A stretch of 64,000 nucleotides of DNA from Hofstenia miamia (Eukaryota > Xenacoelomorpha > Acoela > Hofsteniidae): positions 434,098 to 498,097 of the forward strand of contig CABFPE010000252.1 of NCBI GenBank assembly GCA_900660155.1, read 5' to 3'. The position numbers and the translations under genes were made by a program. This document shows, in pieces, positions 42,972 through 52,799 of this stretch. Position 1 is the first letter of the stretch; every line of letters starts with the position of its first letter. Under the pieces are notes generated by a model. The model was not told where the DNA came from, ran no database searches, and saw only the letters and a list, made by a program, of their open reading frames with translations.

Positions 42972-45956
42972 ATGACAAAAATAGGACGAGATAGAATACA
43001 TCCCTATTTTATAGCAAACAGAAAGATGAGATATAATGCCTACGATAATCTGTCGCCAGAAACTAAAAGGTTAATACGACACAGCACTTCCACCAAAGAA
43101 AATGAAAGTTACGCAATTCCAATAGTCATCAATAAGAAGAATCGCCCAACCTGCAATACAATAATAGCATACACAAGGGATATGAAGGAACAATTTAACA
43201 GACCATACTTCAAAAGTACAGTCCATATTACGTTTGATGAACAGTTCACGATGAAGGACGTACAGAAGCTAATAAAAAACAAAGACAAAATTATAAATGA
43301 ATGCGAACAAGTAAACCTCGATAAGAACCATCTCACGATAGTTTATTTTGTAAAAGATACTGAAATAGCATCAAGAAGACTTCAAACTAACATTGAAGAA
43401 ACTCTCAAGATAGCTAAGAAAAATAAGACGAGGGTAATACTAGTTGTAACACAGAAATCAGAGGAGTTGCCGAAATGTATAAAAGAGCTGGAAATTAAAC
43501 TAGATAATTTGTTCACGTTGGATAGCAGTATAACAAAAATATCCGAACTGATAAAAGTGGACTTACAAATTAACGAAATAGCACCAGCGGAGAGAATCAT
43601 GGTAGAACCTAAGATCGCAATCGATATGTATTACCAAACACACACTATGGAGTTGCTGGGAAGAACTGAAGATTTGGAAGAGACTGGAAACCTGTTTCTG
43701 AAGTGTAGTATGAACCAAACACTTCAGCATTTGGAGAAAATAGCGACAGTATGGTCGGAAATTAAAGCAGAAAAGCCTACACATGAAGAGTGGCCGTTGA
43801 TAGACATAAGATCGCCCACTAAGAAGTATCATAAAAGTATGGAAGCTACATTATACGAAATTAGAAGAGCGTACGAGATGGAGGCTAAGAGAAACTTTAA
43901 AACGCAAATGTTTGAAGAAATTAATGCCCCAGAGATCAGAGCAAGAACAGCTATTTGGGTACTAGCGATTGCATTAACACATAACAATAAGTTGGTACTG
44001 CCGATGATGAGAAAGGAGCGAAGACAGATAGCTCAACAGAAAAAATATGAAATAGCTGTGGCACTGATTCCGGCAAATATCAAACAATGGCTATTGCAGA
44101 ACGTAGAGATTTTACCGCTGTCTCCCACAAAAAAGGTACAGCAGAGATTCGAAAAACATTTCACAAGATTGTTGGTACAGCAACACACATTGGGAAGACC
44201 CAGCATAATCGAGTTGGCGAATAAAACAGGGATCTGTCCAAGTGAGATCGATGTTTTAACAGATGAAACAAAGAAATATATGTGGGGCGCGACTTCTAAC
44301 ACGAAACTAAGAGCAATTAAAAGCCAACCGTGGCTAACAACTCGGAATTTGATCAGAAGAGAGCATGCGGAAAGGTTGCAAACGATAAAGATGGTGGAAG
44401 AAAAGAAAATTCATGAGGTGATCACAAGAGAGATAAGAAAATATCTGAAAAATTACCCTCAGTGCGCTTATACCAAAATTATCAAACGTTCAGAAACCAT
44501 GTGGAAGGAAGGAAAGAATTGCCCCATCAAAATTATCGAGATGGTAAGTAAAAGTAAAGAAGAAATATTACTGGAGGAAAAACTCTTACAATCTACCAAC
44601 ATAGCCTTAACTCCAAATACGCAACGAGTAATTGATAAAGTTAATCTAGAAAAATGGGGTGAACAGGAGCCCAGTGAACTATCATGGGTCGACACGGACG
44701 ATGAAAGACTACTAGTGGAAATCACGGTACGCCGAGAAAGAACAAATAACATTGTACAAAGAATATTTGGAGAAGTCTATGAAAGAGAAACCAAATCTTT
44801 AATTAAAGTTCTGTGTACCGAAGCATTCACAAGACAGGAAATCGACGAACTATTAGAACCACAAAACCAGATAGCAGTGGACATAGAATGCATTACATCG
44901 AAAATAGTGATAAAGCCTGAAACTGCCCAGAACTTGATGAAGAACGGTCTAACAGACACTTTCTGGGAGAAGATTAAAAAGTCTAAAAATAATTATCCTG
45001 CGACATTTGGCATGGCCACAACGGCAGACATGCAAGGCACATACGAGGCCATAGAGGAAAAAACAATGACAACAATATTAAAATGTGCGCCACCACCTAC
45101 AATCTTTATACCGATGCTGTTACCAACTTGGCGACTAAAGGACAAGAAAGCTATTAAGGCAATGTGGCATGAGGAGAATACATACGTCAACAGCAGACAA
45201 GCAGCGGAAAGAATTGTTAATGACGAACGTTACAAGAAGTCAAAAGAAATTTTGGTGAAAAACGATAATAAAGAGAGAGTCTTCATAGAAGGGCAAGTCA
45301 CACCCTACGACCTCTATAAAGAAGGAGAGCCAATATGCAAACAGATTAAGAAAGTTCGAGCAGAAATCGAGAAAAGATCTACACAAACTGTAATACTGTT
45401 CTCAGGGATCAACGACATTGTGTGGGGAGAACTTTGGAGTTCACAATATCGCTACTACGGCGTAATGAGAAGAGTGGAAATTATTACTATGGTTAGATTA
45501 GGAAAGAACGAACCGGAAAACATCACAGAGGAAGAAGTATTGGAGAATATAAGTGCATTCTATGACGAGGCGTCGATATCAAAATCGTTACGATCTACAT
45601 ATGAATTTTTCTACCCAAATACAACGATCCACTCTTATACACATCTCACTAGTAGAATAGACGTGATAATGACGTTGATGATAGCCATAAAGGGTATGAA
45701 ACTCTATAGAAAACATTACGAGATATTCAATGAAAAATTAAACGAACTGCGTAGTATGTGTACAATAGCTAAATCTCTAAAGAACCCGTCGTTCCTAAGA
45801 CACAAGAAAATGTTAACGACAGAAAAAGATGTAGTGCTAAAAATCACTAAAGATGAGGCGTACGAAAATGTTACATGGGAGATGAAAGAAGCTAACAAGA
45901 TAATCAAGAAGGCAGCTGAGATGGTACATGGAGAAAGAGTGGTCATCCTTAATTAG
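42972..45956 (+). CDS. Third ORF of the gypsy lineage, 994 residues, unknown
   Basis: A single open frame between the repeat array and the 3' LTR, in the position where env would be. It shows no N-terminal signal peptide, no clear C-terminal membrane anchor and no run of Cys pairs, so it does not look like an envelope gene. It is charged and mostly helical in appearance (Lys/Glu rich). An early segment has an alternating hydrophobic pattern that could be an alpha/beta fold (LTIVYFVKDTE, then RVILVVTQKSEE). A late block TVILFSGINDIVWGELW contains GIND, kept as GEND in the old relic. I do not recognise the family. The start Met at 42972 is the first in the frame; it would need a spliced or re-initiated message. 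Confidence 0.7.
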   Translation: MTKIGRDRIHPYFIANRKMRYNAYDNLSPETKRLIRHSTSTKENESYAIPIVINKKNRPTCNTIIAYTRDMKEQFNRPYFKSTVHITFDEQFTMKDVQKLIKNKDKIINECEQVNLDKNHLTIVYFVKDTEIASRRLQTNIEETLKIAKKNKTRVILVVTQKSEELPKCIKELEIKLDNLFTLDSSITKISELIKVDLQINEIAPAERIMVEPKIAIDMYYQTHTMELLGRTEDLEETGNLFLKCSMNQTLQHLEKIATVWSEIKAEKPTHEEWPLIDIRSPTKKYHKSMEATLYEIRRAYEMEAKRNFKTQMFEEINAPEIRARTAIWVLAIALTHNNKLVLPMMRKERRQIAQQKKYEIAVALIPANIKQWLLQNVEILPLSPTKKVQQRFEKHFTRLLVQQHTLGRPSIIELANKTGICPSEIDVLTDETKKYMWGATSNTKLRAIKSQPWLTTRNLIRREHAERLQTIKMVEEKKIHEVITREIRKYLKNYPQCAYTKIIKRSETMWKEGKNCPIKIIEMVSKSKEEILLEEKLLQSTNIALTPNTQRVIDKVNLEKWGEQEPSELSWVDTDDERLLVEITVRRERTNNIVQRIFGEVYERETKSLIKVLCTEAFTRQEIDELLEPQNQIAVDIECITSKIVIKPETAQNLMKNGLTDTFWEKIKKSKNNYPATFGMATTADMQGTYEAIEEKTMTTILKCAPPPTIFIPMLLPTWRLKDKKAIKAMWHEENTYVNSRQAAERIVNDERYKKSKEILVKNDNKERVFIEGQVTPYDLYKEGEPICKQIKKVRAEIEKRSTQTVILFSGINDIVWGELWSSQYRYYGVMRRVEIITMVRLGKNEPENITEEEVLENISAFYDEASISKSLRSTYEFFYPNTTIHSYTHLTSRIDVIMTLMIAIKGMKLYRKHYEIFNEKLNELRSMCTIAKSLKNPSFLRHKKMLTTEKDVVLKITKDEAYENVTWEMKEANKIIKKAAEMVHGERVVILN

Positions 45957-45960
45957 CTAC

Positions 45961-45973
45961 GCTGGAGGGGGAG
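45961..45973 (+). promoter_or_regulatory. Polypurine tract
   Basis: GGAGGGGGAG directly before the 3' LTR start TGTGACA, the usual site of plus-strand priming in LTR elements. Confidence 0.85.
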
Positions 45974-47345
45974 TGTGACATAATCTATCAAGACTATCAT
46001 GATTGGTCAAGATGAGAGAAAAAGATGATGGAAACAAAGACTAAAATTATTATTGATTATAATGATTAAAATGTAAATCATGATAGGATTGATTATTTTC
46101 ACTTTGTAAATGTTTTGTGCAATATTAGATTTAAATTTATACTTGACGGTATTTGACAAAACAAAAGATGGTCAAACAGCGTAGCTCGATTAAAGCTGAC
46201 ATTGCGTAAAATTAGCAGAAATATTAAAGCGAGGGAAAACTGTCAACAAGAAAGATTAACAGGTACTTGTCGAGTATTTAGTTGTTTATCACCAAGTGCT
46301 ATAAATATATCGAACATGATGTAATTAATGATGAGCAAATCTACTTTGGATTCATTTTCTCTTGTCAGGTTATTTTATATATTCTGATGGAAAGCTAAAA
46401 CTGCTACGAGCTAGGGTAATTGTACGGTGGTTCCCACATCCGGTTAAAGGTATGCTGGAGCAGCCTCCTAATAGCTATTCCACAGCGGGGAGGGCGACAG
46501 CTGTAGTTACCTTGTGGGCTCTTAGGTTACGGATAGGTATAGGAGTTTTTTACTGTTATAGCTTTCCTTATCGTCATTGCTTGTCTGATAGTATTATCGC
46601 AGCCTCTAGGTCTTACATGTTATTTATTCTATTGATGAACCCTGATGATTTACTACGTTTCTTATATTACATGATGATTGACGATTCAACAGCAATTACA
46701 ATTAGATGGTTATTACATGTGTATTTATATATTTTATTTTACATTGGTTATTACATAGTCATTACATGTTGCTCGATGTTTTCTAAGGTAGACCTCTGGC
46801 CGACCTTCTGTTACCGTTTTCTGCTGACTGCATTGGTTGTTTACATGTATCAAGGGCTATTATACATCTTTATATATGTAAGGTTATTACATGTAGGTCC
46901 TCATAACAAGCTATTACAGCAGCAAGGTTGCGACACTTCGTTTATTGCATTAGTTCGTAATAACAAAAACAATCAATGCACTAAATTCTTAAGTAGTTAT
47001 CACTTCCATTACACTGAGTTCGCTATCCACAGCACCATTCCATTATTGTTCTCCAGATCACAGTGGCGGTTACTTTGGTAATATGCAGCTGGCAGATTGT
47101 TCCTGGATATGCACGTCTACCTCTAAGTGTCGATCCTGTCTTCCAACATCTCTGCTTTATCTAAATAAGTTGAGTGAGTTAAGTAGCTACAAAGGCTCTT
47201 ACATATTAAATTAGTTTAATAAACAGCGCACTTATTACAAAGGAGAGAAATCAGAAAAGTGTCAACTACGCTTTGTGTCTTAATCTAAGAAAAGTAATAG
47301 TTTTCTCTGAACAATGCCATCACAGCGAGTTGGCATGATTCTACA
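45974..47345 (+). repeat. 3' LTR of the young gypsy element (1372 bp)
   Basis: About 97.5 percent identical to the 5' LTR by eye, with the same TGT...ACA ends. Four bases (CTGG) lie between its end and an ATAT that matches the four bases before the 5' LTR, so a 4-bp target duplication is possible but not clean. Confidence 0.95.
46362..47081 (+). CDS. Open frame inside 3' LTR (up to 239 codons)
   Basis: The same frame as 35535-36164, here open further upstream. Its role is unknown; see the entry for the 5' LTR frame. Confidence 0.3.
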   Translation: MSGYFIYSDGKLKLLRARVIVRWFPHPVKGMLEQPPNSYSTAGRATAVVTLWALRLRIGIGVFYCYSFPYRHCLSDSIIAASRSYMLFILLMNPDDLLRFLYYMMIDDSTAITIRWLLHVYLYILFYIGYYIVITCCSMFSKVDLWPTFCYRFLLTALVVYMYQGLLYIFIYVRLLHVGPHNKLLQQQGCDTSFIALVRNNKNNQCTKFLSSYHFHYTEFAIHSTIPLLFSRSQWRLLW

Positions 47346-47699
47346 CTGGATATTAACAGCTTTTTTATAAGTGTATTTATATTGTTGTTAATATCACACT
47401 TGTTTTCAAATCTTGTTTTCATAGAGGAATGGAGGCAGGCATGTACATAAGAGTACAAATCTTGTGCATAATGCCACTCTTCTTCTTGAGATAGTCATAA
47501 CAAGCAATTTACTTTATAGATATAGTTAAATATATCTTCATTTTTTTGAGTTTGCATGCATAGAGTGGCATTTGATACTGCTTTCACATGCATTCATTGT
47601 CAAAGTGTTCATCCATAGCTGTTACCAGCTTATCATAATCTGTTTTGGTGTCTGCATCTAAGTTAAGGCACACTTTTAGAAAGAGAGGCAGTTGTGTAG
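47346..47699. other. CpG-poor flank of the young element
   Basis: No gene or repeat recognised. It resembles the CpG-poor DNA on the other side of the young element, consistent with insertion into that block. Confidence 0.5.
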
Positions 47700-47912
47700 T
47701 GTAGAATCATGCCAATCCACTTTTTGTACTGAATTCATAGTAACTTATTACTTTTCTTAGTTAATATGATAAGTAAGCTTGACAATCTCCTAATTCTCTC
47801 CTTCCAATTGAGTGTTCATTTTATTAACTTAACTTAATACACATTAGCCTCTCTAACTGCGTAACTCACTACAACTCATTTAGGTAAAGAGTGGAGGATG
47901 GAAGACAGGATT
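47700..47912 (-). repeat. Gypsy LTR, minus strand, cut by gap
   Basis: Reading the minus strand towards 47700 it ends TTGGCATGATTCTACA. It aligns with the last about 210 bp of the young LTR (CCTGTCTTCCA, TAAGAAAAGTAATA). The remainder is inside the N run. It is CpG-poor and old. Confidence 0.8.
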
Positions 47913-48912
47913 NNNNNNNNNNNNNNNNNNNNNNNNNNNNNNNNNNNNNNNNNNNNNNNNNNNNNNNNNNNNNNNNNNNNNNNNNNNNNNNNNNNNNNNN
48001 NNNNNNNNNNNNNNNNNNNNNNNNNNNNNNNNNNNNNNNNNNNNNNNNNNNNNNNNNNNNNNNNNNNNNNNNNNNNNNNNNNNNNNNNNNNNNNNNNNNN
48101 NNNNNNNNNNNNNNNNNNNNNNNNNNNNNNNNNNNNNNNNNNNNNNNNNNNNNNNNNNNNNNNNNNNNNNNNNNNNNNNNNNNNNNNNNNNNNNNNNNNN
48201 NNNNNNNNNNNNNNNNNNNNNNNNNNNNNNNNNNNNNNNNNNNNNNNNNNNNNNNNNNNNNNNNNNNNNNNNNNNNNNNNNNNNNNNNNNNNNNNNNNNN
48301 NNNNNNNNNNNNNNNNNNNNNNNNNNNNNNNNNNNNNNNNNNNNNNNNNNNNNNNNNNNNNNNNNNNNNNNNNNNNNNNNNNNNNNNNNNNNNNNNNNNN
48401 NNNNNNNNNNNNNNNNNNNNNNNNNNNNNNNNNNNNNNNNNNNNNNNNNNNNNNNNNNNNNNNNNNNNNNNNNNNNNNNNNNNNNNNNNNNNNNNNNNNN
48501 NNNNNNNNNNNNNNNNNNNNNNNNNNNNNNNNNNNNNNNNNNNNNNNNNNNNNNNNNNNNNNNNNNNNNNNNNNNNNNNNNNNNNNNNNNNNNNNNNNNN
48601 NNNNNNNNNNNNNNNNNNNNNNNNNNNNNNNNNNNNNNNNNNNNNNNNNNNNNNNNNNNNNNNNNNNNNNNNNNNNNNNNNNNNNNNNNNNNNNNNNNNN
48701 NNNNNNNNNNNNNNNNNNNNNNNNNNNNNNNNNNNNNNNNNNNNNNNNNNNNNNNNNNNNNNNNNNNNNNNNNNNNNNNNNNNNNNNNNNNNNNNNNNNN
48801 NNNNNNNNNNNNNNNNNNNNNNNNNNNNNNNNNNNNNNNNNNNNNNNNNNNNNNNNNNNNNNNNNNNNNNNNNNNNNNNNNNNNNNNNNNNNNNNNNNNN
48901 NNNNNNNNNNNN
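47913..48912. other. Assembly gap, exactly 1000 N
   Basis: The same placeholder size as the gap at 20955. It cuts an LTR on its left and a (TA)n tract on its right. Apparent long frames across it are artefacts. Confidence 0.98.
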
Positions 48913-50416
48913 ATATATATATATATATATATATGATTATATATTTATTATTATTAATTGGTAAAACCTTAATCTAGTTTCTGTTTATTAATCAAGTAAT
49001 GCTAAATGCTGTATTTCTTAATTGAATAAATTGCTTAATGGTAGTGTTTTTCTTCTTCAGCAATTGAATTATATTACATTTAGAATAATTATTATAAAAA
49101 ATAAGACAGGTATAACATATACCCTATTACTTATATTTGTGGAATAATATTTGTCTTGACGATACCTTAATTGCTGCGGCGGCGGAACAATTTTTTTTGT
49201 TGGTGCTCAAAAACTCACAGAAAAATGTTAAGTAAACATGCTAGGCCATTTGCAGATCAAATATCTTCAAAAAACTACCAACTGAAATAGAATTCCTCCA
49301 TATCAAAATATTGAAGATAAATATATTAACAAAAGATTAAGGCACAAAGTAATTCTAAATTGGAAGCGTCCAAAGAGATTAATGACAACGTGAATTAGCA
49401 CTAAAGTTGGGATTGGGCTGACACTAAGCTTAGGTCGGGCTGGCCCGGCTTGGACAGGGGCCGGATTTTCAGCATGACAAATTGTGGCGGGTCTTGTTTC
49501 GGTGTAATGTTTTAATTGGTGTTTTAAATAAATTGCGAAAACTAAAGTTTTACAATTGATAAACATTCTCTTTAAGTTTAAAAATTGGTCCAATTCCAAT
49601 TCTGGTCGGCATAAATACATTCTTGGATAATTTTTAAACAATTAAATTATCTACCCTTTTCATGAACATTTGAGACATTGTGGAGCCGAAATTTGTTTTA
49701 AATTTATGAAAACTTGTGGTCAATTGTTCCTTTTCAGCCGTAGACATTAACATGAGCATTTTCATTATTCTAGTTGTGGGTTTATAGGTTGGTTTGCTGC
49801 AGTTCAAACAAAATCAATAAATAATACAACTTGAACAAGAATGCCCGAAATATCAATCTTATAAGTATTCAGTCAAGCAAGTGATTCAGCATCCTTAGTC
49901 TCACTTATAATATCCCTTATGACGTCATTTCGTAATGTTACTTATATCAAAATTGGTATTTTTGGGTATGCTTTGCGTATTCAATTGAACATCGAAGCGA
50001 CAGGGTTCCGTTTCCACTGCTTAATTGTGATAATTTTGTATAATTTAATATAATATAAAATATATATAAATATATAATATATATATATAATATATAAATA
50101 AATGTTCAGCCAATCATAATTAGGAATTTTTTAAAAGTTTCTTGCCAAGTTTTTGCAAATTTTTTCAAAGAAATTGCCAAGAAATTTTCAAGATTTTCCA
50201 CTTGTGACTAACTTGGGATATGTACATACGCAATTGTCCATTCTTGCTGAAAATTGACTTATAATTAGATTTTGACGATTGTTATATAATACCAAGATTA
50301 AACTTTAAGTTGTAGTGTGTTTAATCTGTTAAGTAAATTCCCATTTTCACTGCAAGATGTGTATAAAGAAAATTCATCAATGGAGGGAAGCGGCTTTAAA
50401 ATGCATGTATAACATA
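48913..50416. other. (TA)n next to gap, then DNA without a recognised gene
   Basis: (TA)n at 48913-48936 and a looser TA-rich tract at about 50040-50100. A 112-codon minus-strand frame (49303-49641) crosses a GC-rich patch near 49430-49470 but has no recognisable domain. CpG content is ordinary again here. Confidence 0.5.
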
Positions 50417-50631
50417 CAGTGGCGTACGCAAGGGGCGACATGGTGGAATGTCTTCTCCGTCAGGTTTTCAAATGTGATTCCGACTGGATAAATAAAAAAA
50501 TTTCGGTAAAAAAAATCTTTTTTTAAGGTCTGATTTCTCAATATTTTCTAAAGCTTTTTTGCGAGGCTTTGCTACACTTTTGTTCATGACTAAGATATCC
50601 TCCCCGTCAGAAATTCCTGCTTACACCGCTG
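50417..50631. mobile_element. hAT-type MITE, copy 2 (215 bp)
   Basis: Starts CAGTGGCGTACGCAAGGGG and ends with the complement of CAGCGGTGTAAGCAGG. The flanking 8-mers ATAACATA and ATAACGTA match at 7 of 8. The body matches copy 1 at 1934-2180 (AAAAAATTTTCGGTAAAAAA-like and GTCATGACTAAGAT-like segments). Non-coding. Confidence 0.88.
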
Positions 50632-51640
50632 ATAACGTATACCTTGTACTAGAATATTGCATTGCGCGAATATACTGTATATTTTATCGATTTTCTCTAG
50701 CTCTTTGCAGTATAGATTTTTATTATAGGCCTATTATACATGCTATTAGCTATTATTCTGTTTCTCAAAGCCTTTGAGAATGATGCCTAGGCCTGGAAAT
50801 TATTATTTCTGGCCCCAAGCTTATACAGGGATACTGCAATTTTAGGATTTGGATTTGGATTCAAAAAATACTTTAGATTTGAACTTTTATGAATCCTGTT
50901 TACTTGATTTAAATTGTTTACATATTATTCAAATGTGCACAATGTATTTCCAGATTTGTTGTGGCTTTTGACAAATTTCCAAATTAAAAAATTTGGGGGA
51001 AAATTCATTGATCGAATTACAAATTTTAAATTTCATTTGTTCTTAACTGACCTAATACAGTAAGATTTGGCAAAAATAGACTTTTAAAATTTAGATTCTG
51101 GTTCAATGATAAATTTGATGATTAGCAGGAGCTTAACTTGTGCATATGCACACAATTACTACAAAAAGATGTAGCTAAGATTATATTATTCTAGAAGTGA
51201 AGATAAAATTTAAAAAACTAACAATGACGAAATTACTAAACAAGTCAGTTGCTGACGGTTGCAAAAGTATAAAAGTGCTTAGTTGGCTGAAAACATTTTG
51301 ATTTGCTGTTGCAATTAGCAGTATCTGGTTTTTTAATAGCACTGTTAACAGCAGACGCTGTTACCACCCCTGAATATAAAGCATCATCAAAATTAGAAAA
51401 TGAACTTTTGTCGCTCATATTTGAGTAGTTATCATTATGAATGTTTACTGGCCATTAAATTTGTGAGTTGATTTTATCTATTAATGAGTGGTTTATGTTA
51501 TTAAATAAAACATTACAGTATCTATAATGACCTAATAACCTCTAGTAGTTAACCAACATTTATGTCATTTTGGAATATAAAAATTTCCTCATGTGAAATA
51601 TTGGGAGATTGTTAAACGGTATGATATATTTTTTGCTTAA
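50632..51640. other. No recognised feature
   Basis: AT-rich spacer. It may include the 5' untranslated region of the LINE that follows, but nothing specific can be shown. Confidence 0.45.
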
Positions 51641-51649
51641 TTAACAATC

Positions 51650-52560
51650 ATGCATTATTCAGAAATTCTAAAAACTAGTTTTCTTATAGATGATGGACGA
51701 ATAAACACGCTATTTAGAGATTTTTTAAATCTTAATAACTTTATTAATGAACTAAAATTATCAGATACATTAAAACTTGAATATGAAGATATTGTTTGTG
51801 ACATAAAGTCGAAATTCATTAAATGTATAAAAAATCAAAGTGAAAATGTACAATTGTTAATACTATTACTCCTACAATCAAAGAATTTCAACCTTCGTAA
51901 ATATTTAAGTCAAAATTACTCATTTCGAGTAATAATTTAAAAAATGATGATGGTATTTTAAACGAAAAAGAATGCAAAAAAATTGTTCAAATTGTAAAGA
52001 AGTCAATTAAAAATTTAAGAATGAAAGAGCCAAGTGTGTAACAAATGAAATTAAATGATAGAAATGATATTATCGTACTTTGTAAAACTGATGAAGATGC
52101 AAATATAACAGAAAGAGCACTTGGTAAATTGAGGAACATACGCATAAAAAAATTTATCAAACTTATGCCAAAAATGAAGATTTTTACTAATATACCTTTA
52201 AGGAAATTAAGTCTAAATTATTTGCTGATAATGAAAATATTCTCAAAGATTTTGAAATGGAGCATTGTGAATTAATATACAGTAATATTAACAATTATAG
52301 TAAATGCAAAGAAATAATAATGAAGGTTTCAGAAAAATTGAGACATGTACTGATTGGAAAAAAATAAAAGCTTGGTTTTGGAATTGTTCGTACTTTTGAT
52401 CATTATTATGTAAGAAAATGTAGTAATTGTGGTTAATTTAGTCATTCTACAAAGGTATGTTTAATGAAAACATCTAACTGTATGTACTGCATGGATAATC
52501 ACAACTATAAGAATTGTCCAGTAAAAATGTTAAGGAAATGCATAAATGCATCAACTGCAA
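51650..52560 (+). pseudogene. LINE A ORF1 (gag-like) with zinc knuckles
   Basis: Three open pieces. The middle one (52045-52275) reads DIIVLCKTDEDANITERAL, then KLMPKMKIFTNIP, the PRxKI-type segment of jockey/CR1 ORF1 proteins. Near 52410-52520 come CSNCG, a stop, FSHSTKVC (CX2CX4HX4C) and CMYCMDNHNYKNC (CX2CX3HX4C). ORF1 proteins bind the element RNA. At least three stops or frame changes are present. Confidence 0.7.
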
Positions 52561-52799
52561 AAATTCAAATATTTTTAAGAAATCATATAACAATAAATGA
52601 ATGTATTACAAATGACAAAGAAATCAGTAATATTTTAAATGAAAGATTTGTGAAACTAGGAATGAACGACAACCTAAATACAAAAGTTAAGCATTTCTAT
52701 TATAAGTATCATTATAGTAGAAAAAATGATGATCTCTATAAACCAAGATTTATTACCTTAGTAGAATTTTACAAAAAAAACAAAGAAAATTAATTGGAA

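Larger units (their letters stand above)
35056..47345 (+). mobile_element. Nearly complete Ty3/gypsy element with an extra ORF (12.3 kb)
   Basis: 5' LTR 35056-36428, tRNA-Arg PBS, gag, pol (protease, RT, RNase H, integrase), a repeat array between pol and ORF3, a 994-codon third ORF, a purine tract, and 3' LTR 45974-47345. The LTRs differ at about 30-35 positions of 1370 by eye, around 2.5 percent, so the insertion is fairly recent. All parts are present in order, but the pol part carries about three to four breaks; the third ORF is open throughout. It sits inside CpG-poor older DNA while itself being CpG-normal. Confidence 0.93.

Noticed and set aside
42972-45956. Third ORF interpreted as env
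   Set aside because: No signal peptide, fusion peptide, furin-like site, Cys pairs or C-terminal anchor is visible.
47891-48977. Open frames of about 357 codons across the second gap
   Set aside because: The same artefact of the N run, extended by the (TA)n repeat.
49303-49641. 112-codon minus-strand frame over a GC-rich patch, considered as a host exon
   Set aside because: No domain, no splice context; the GC-rich segment looks like a repeat scrap.
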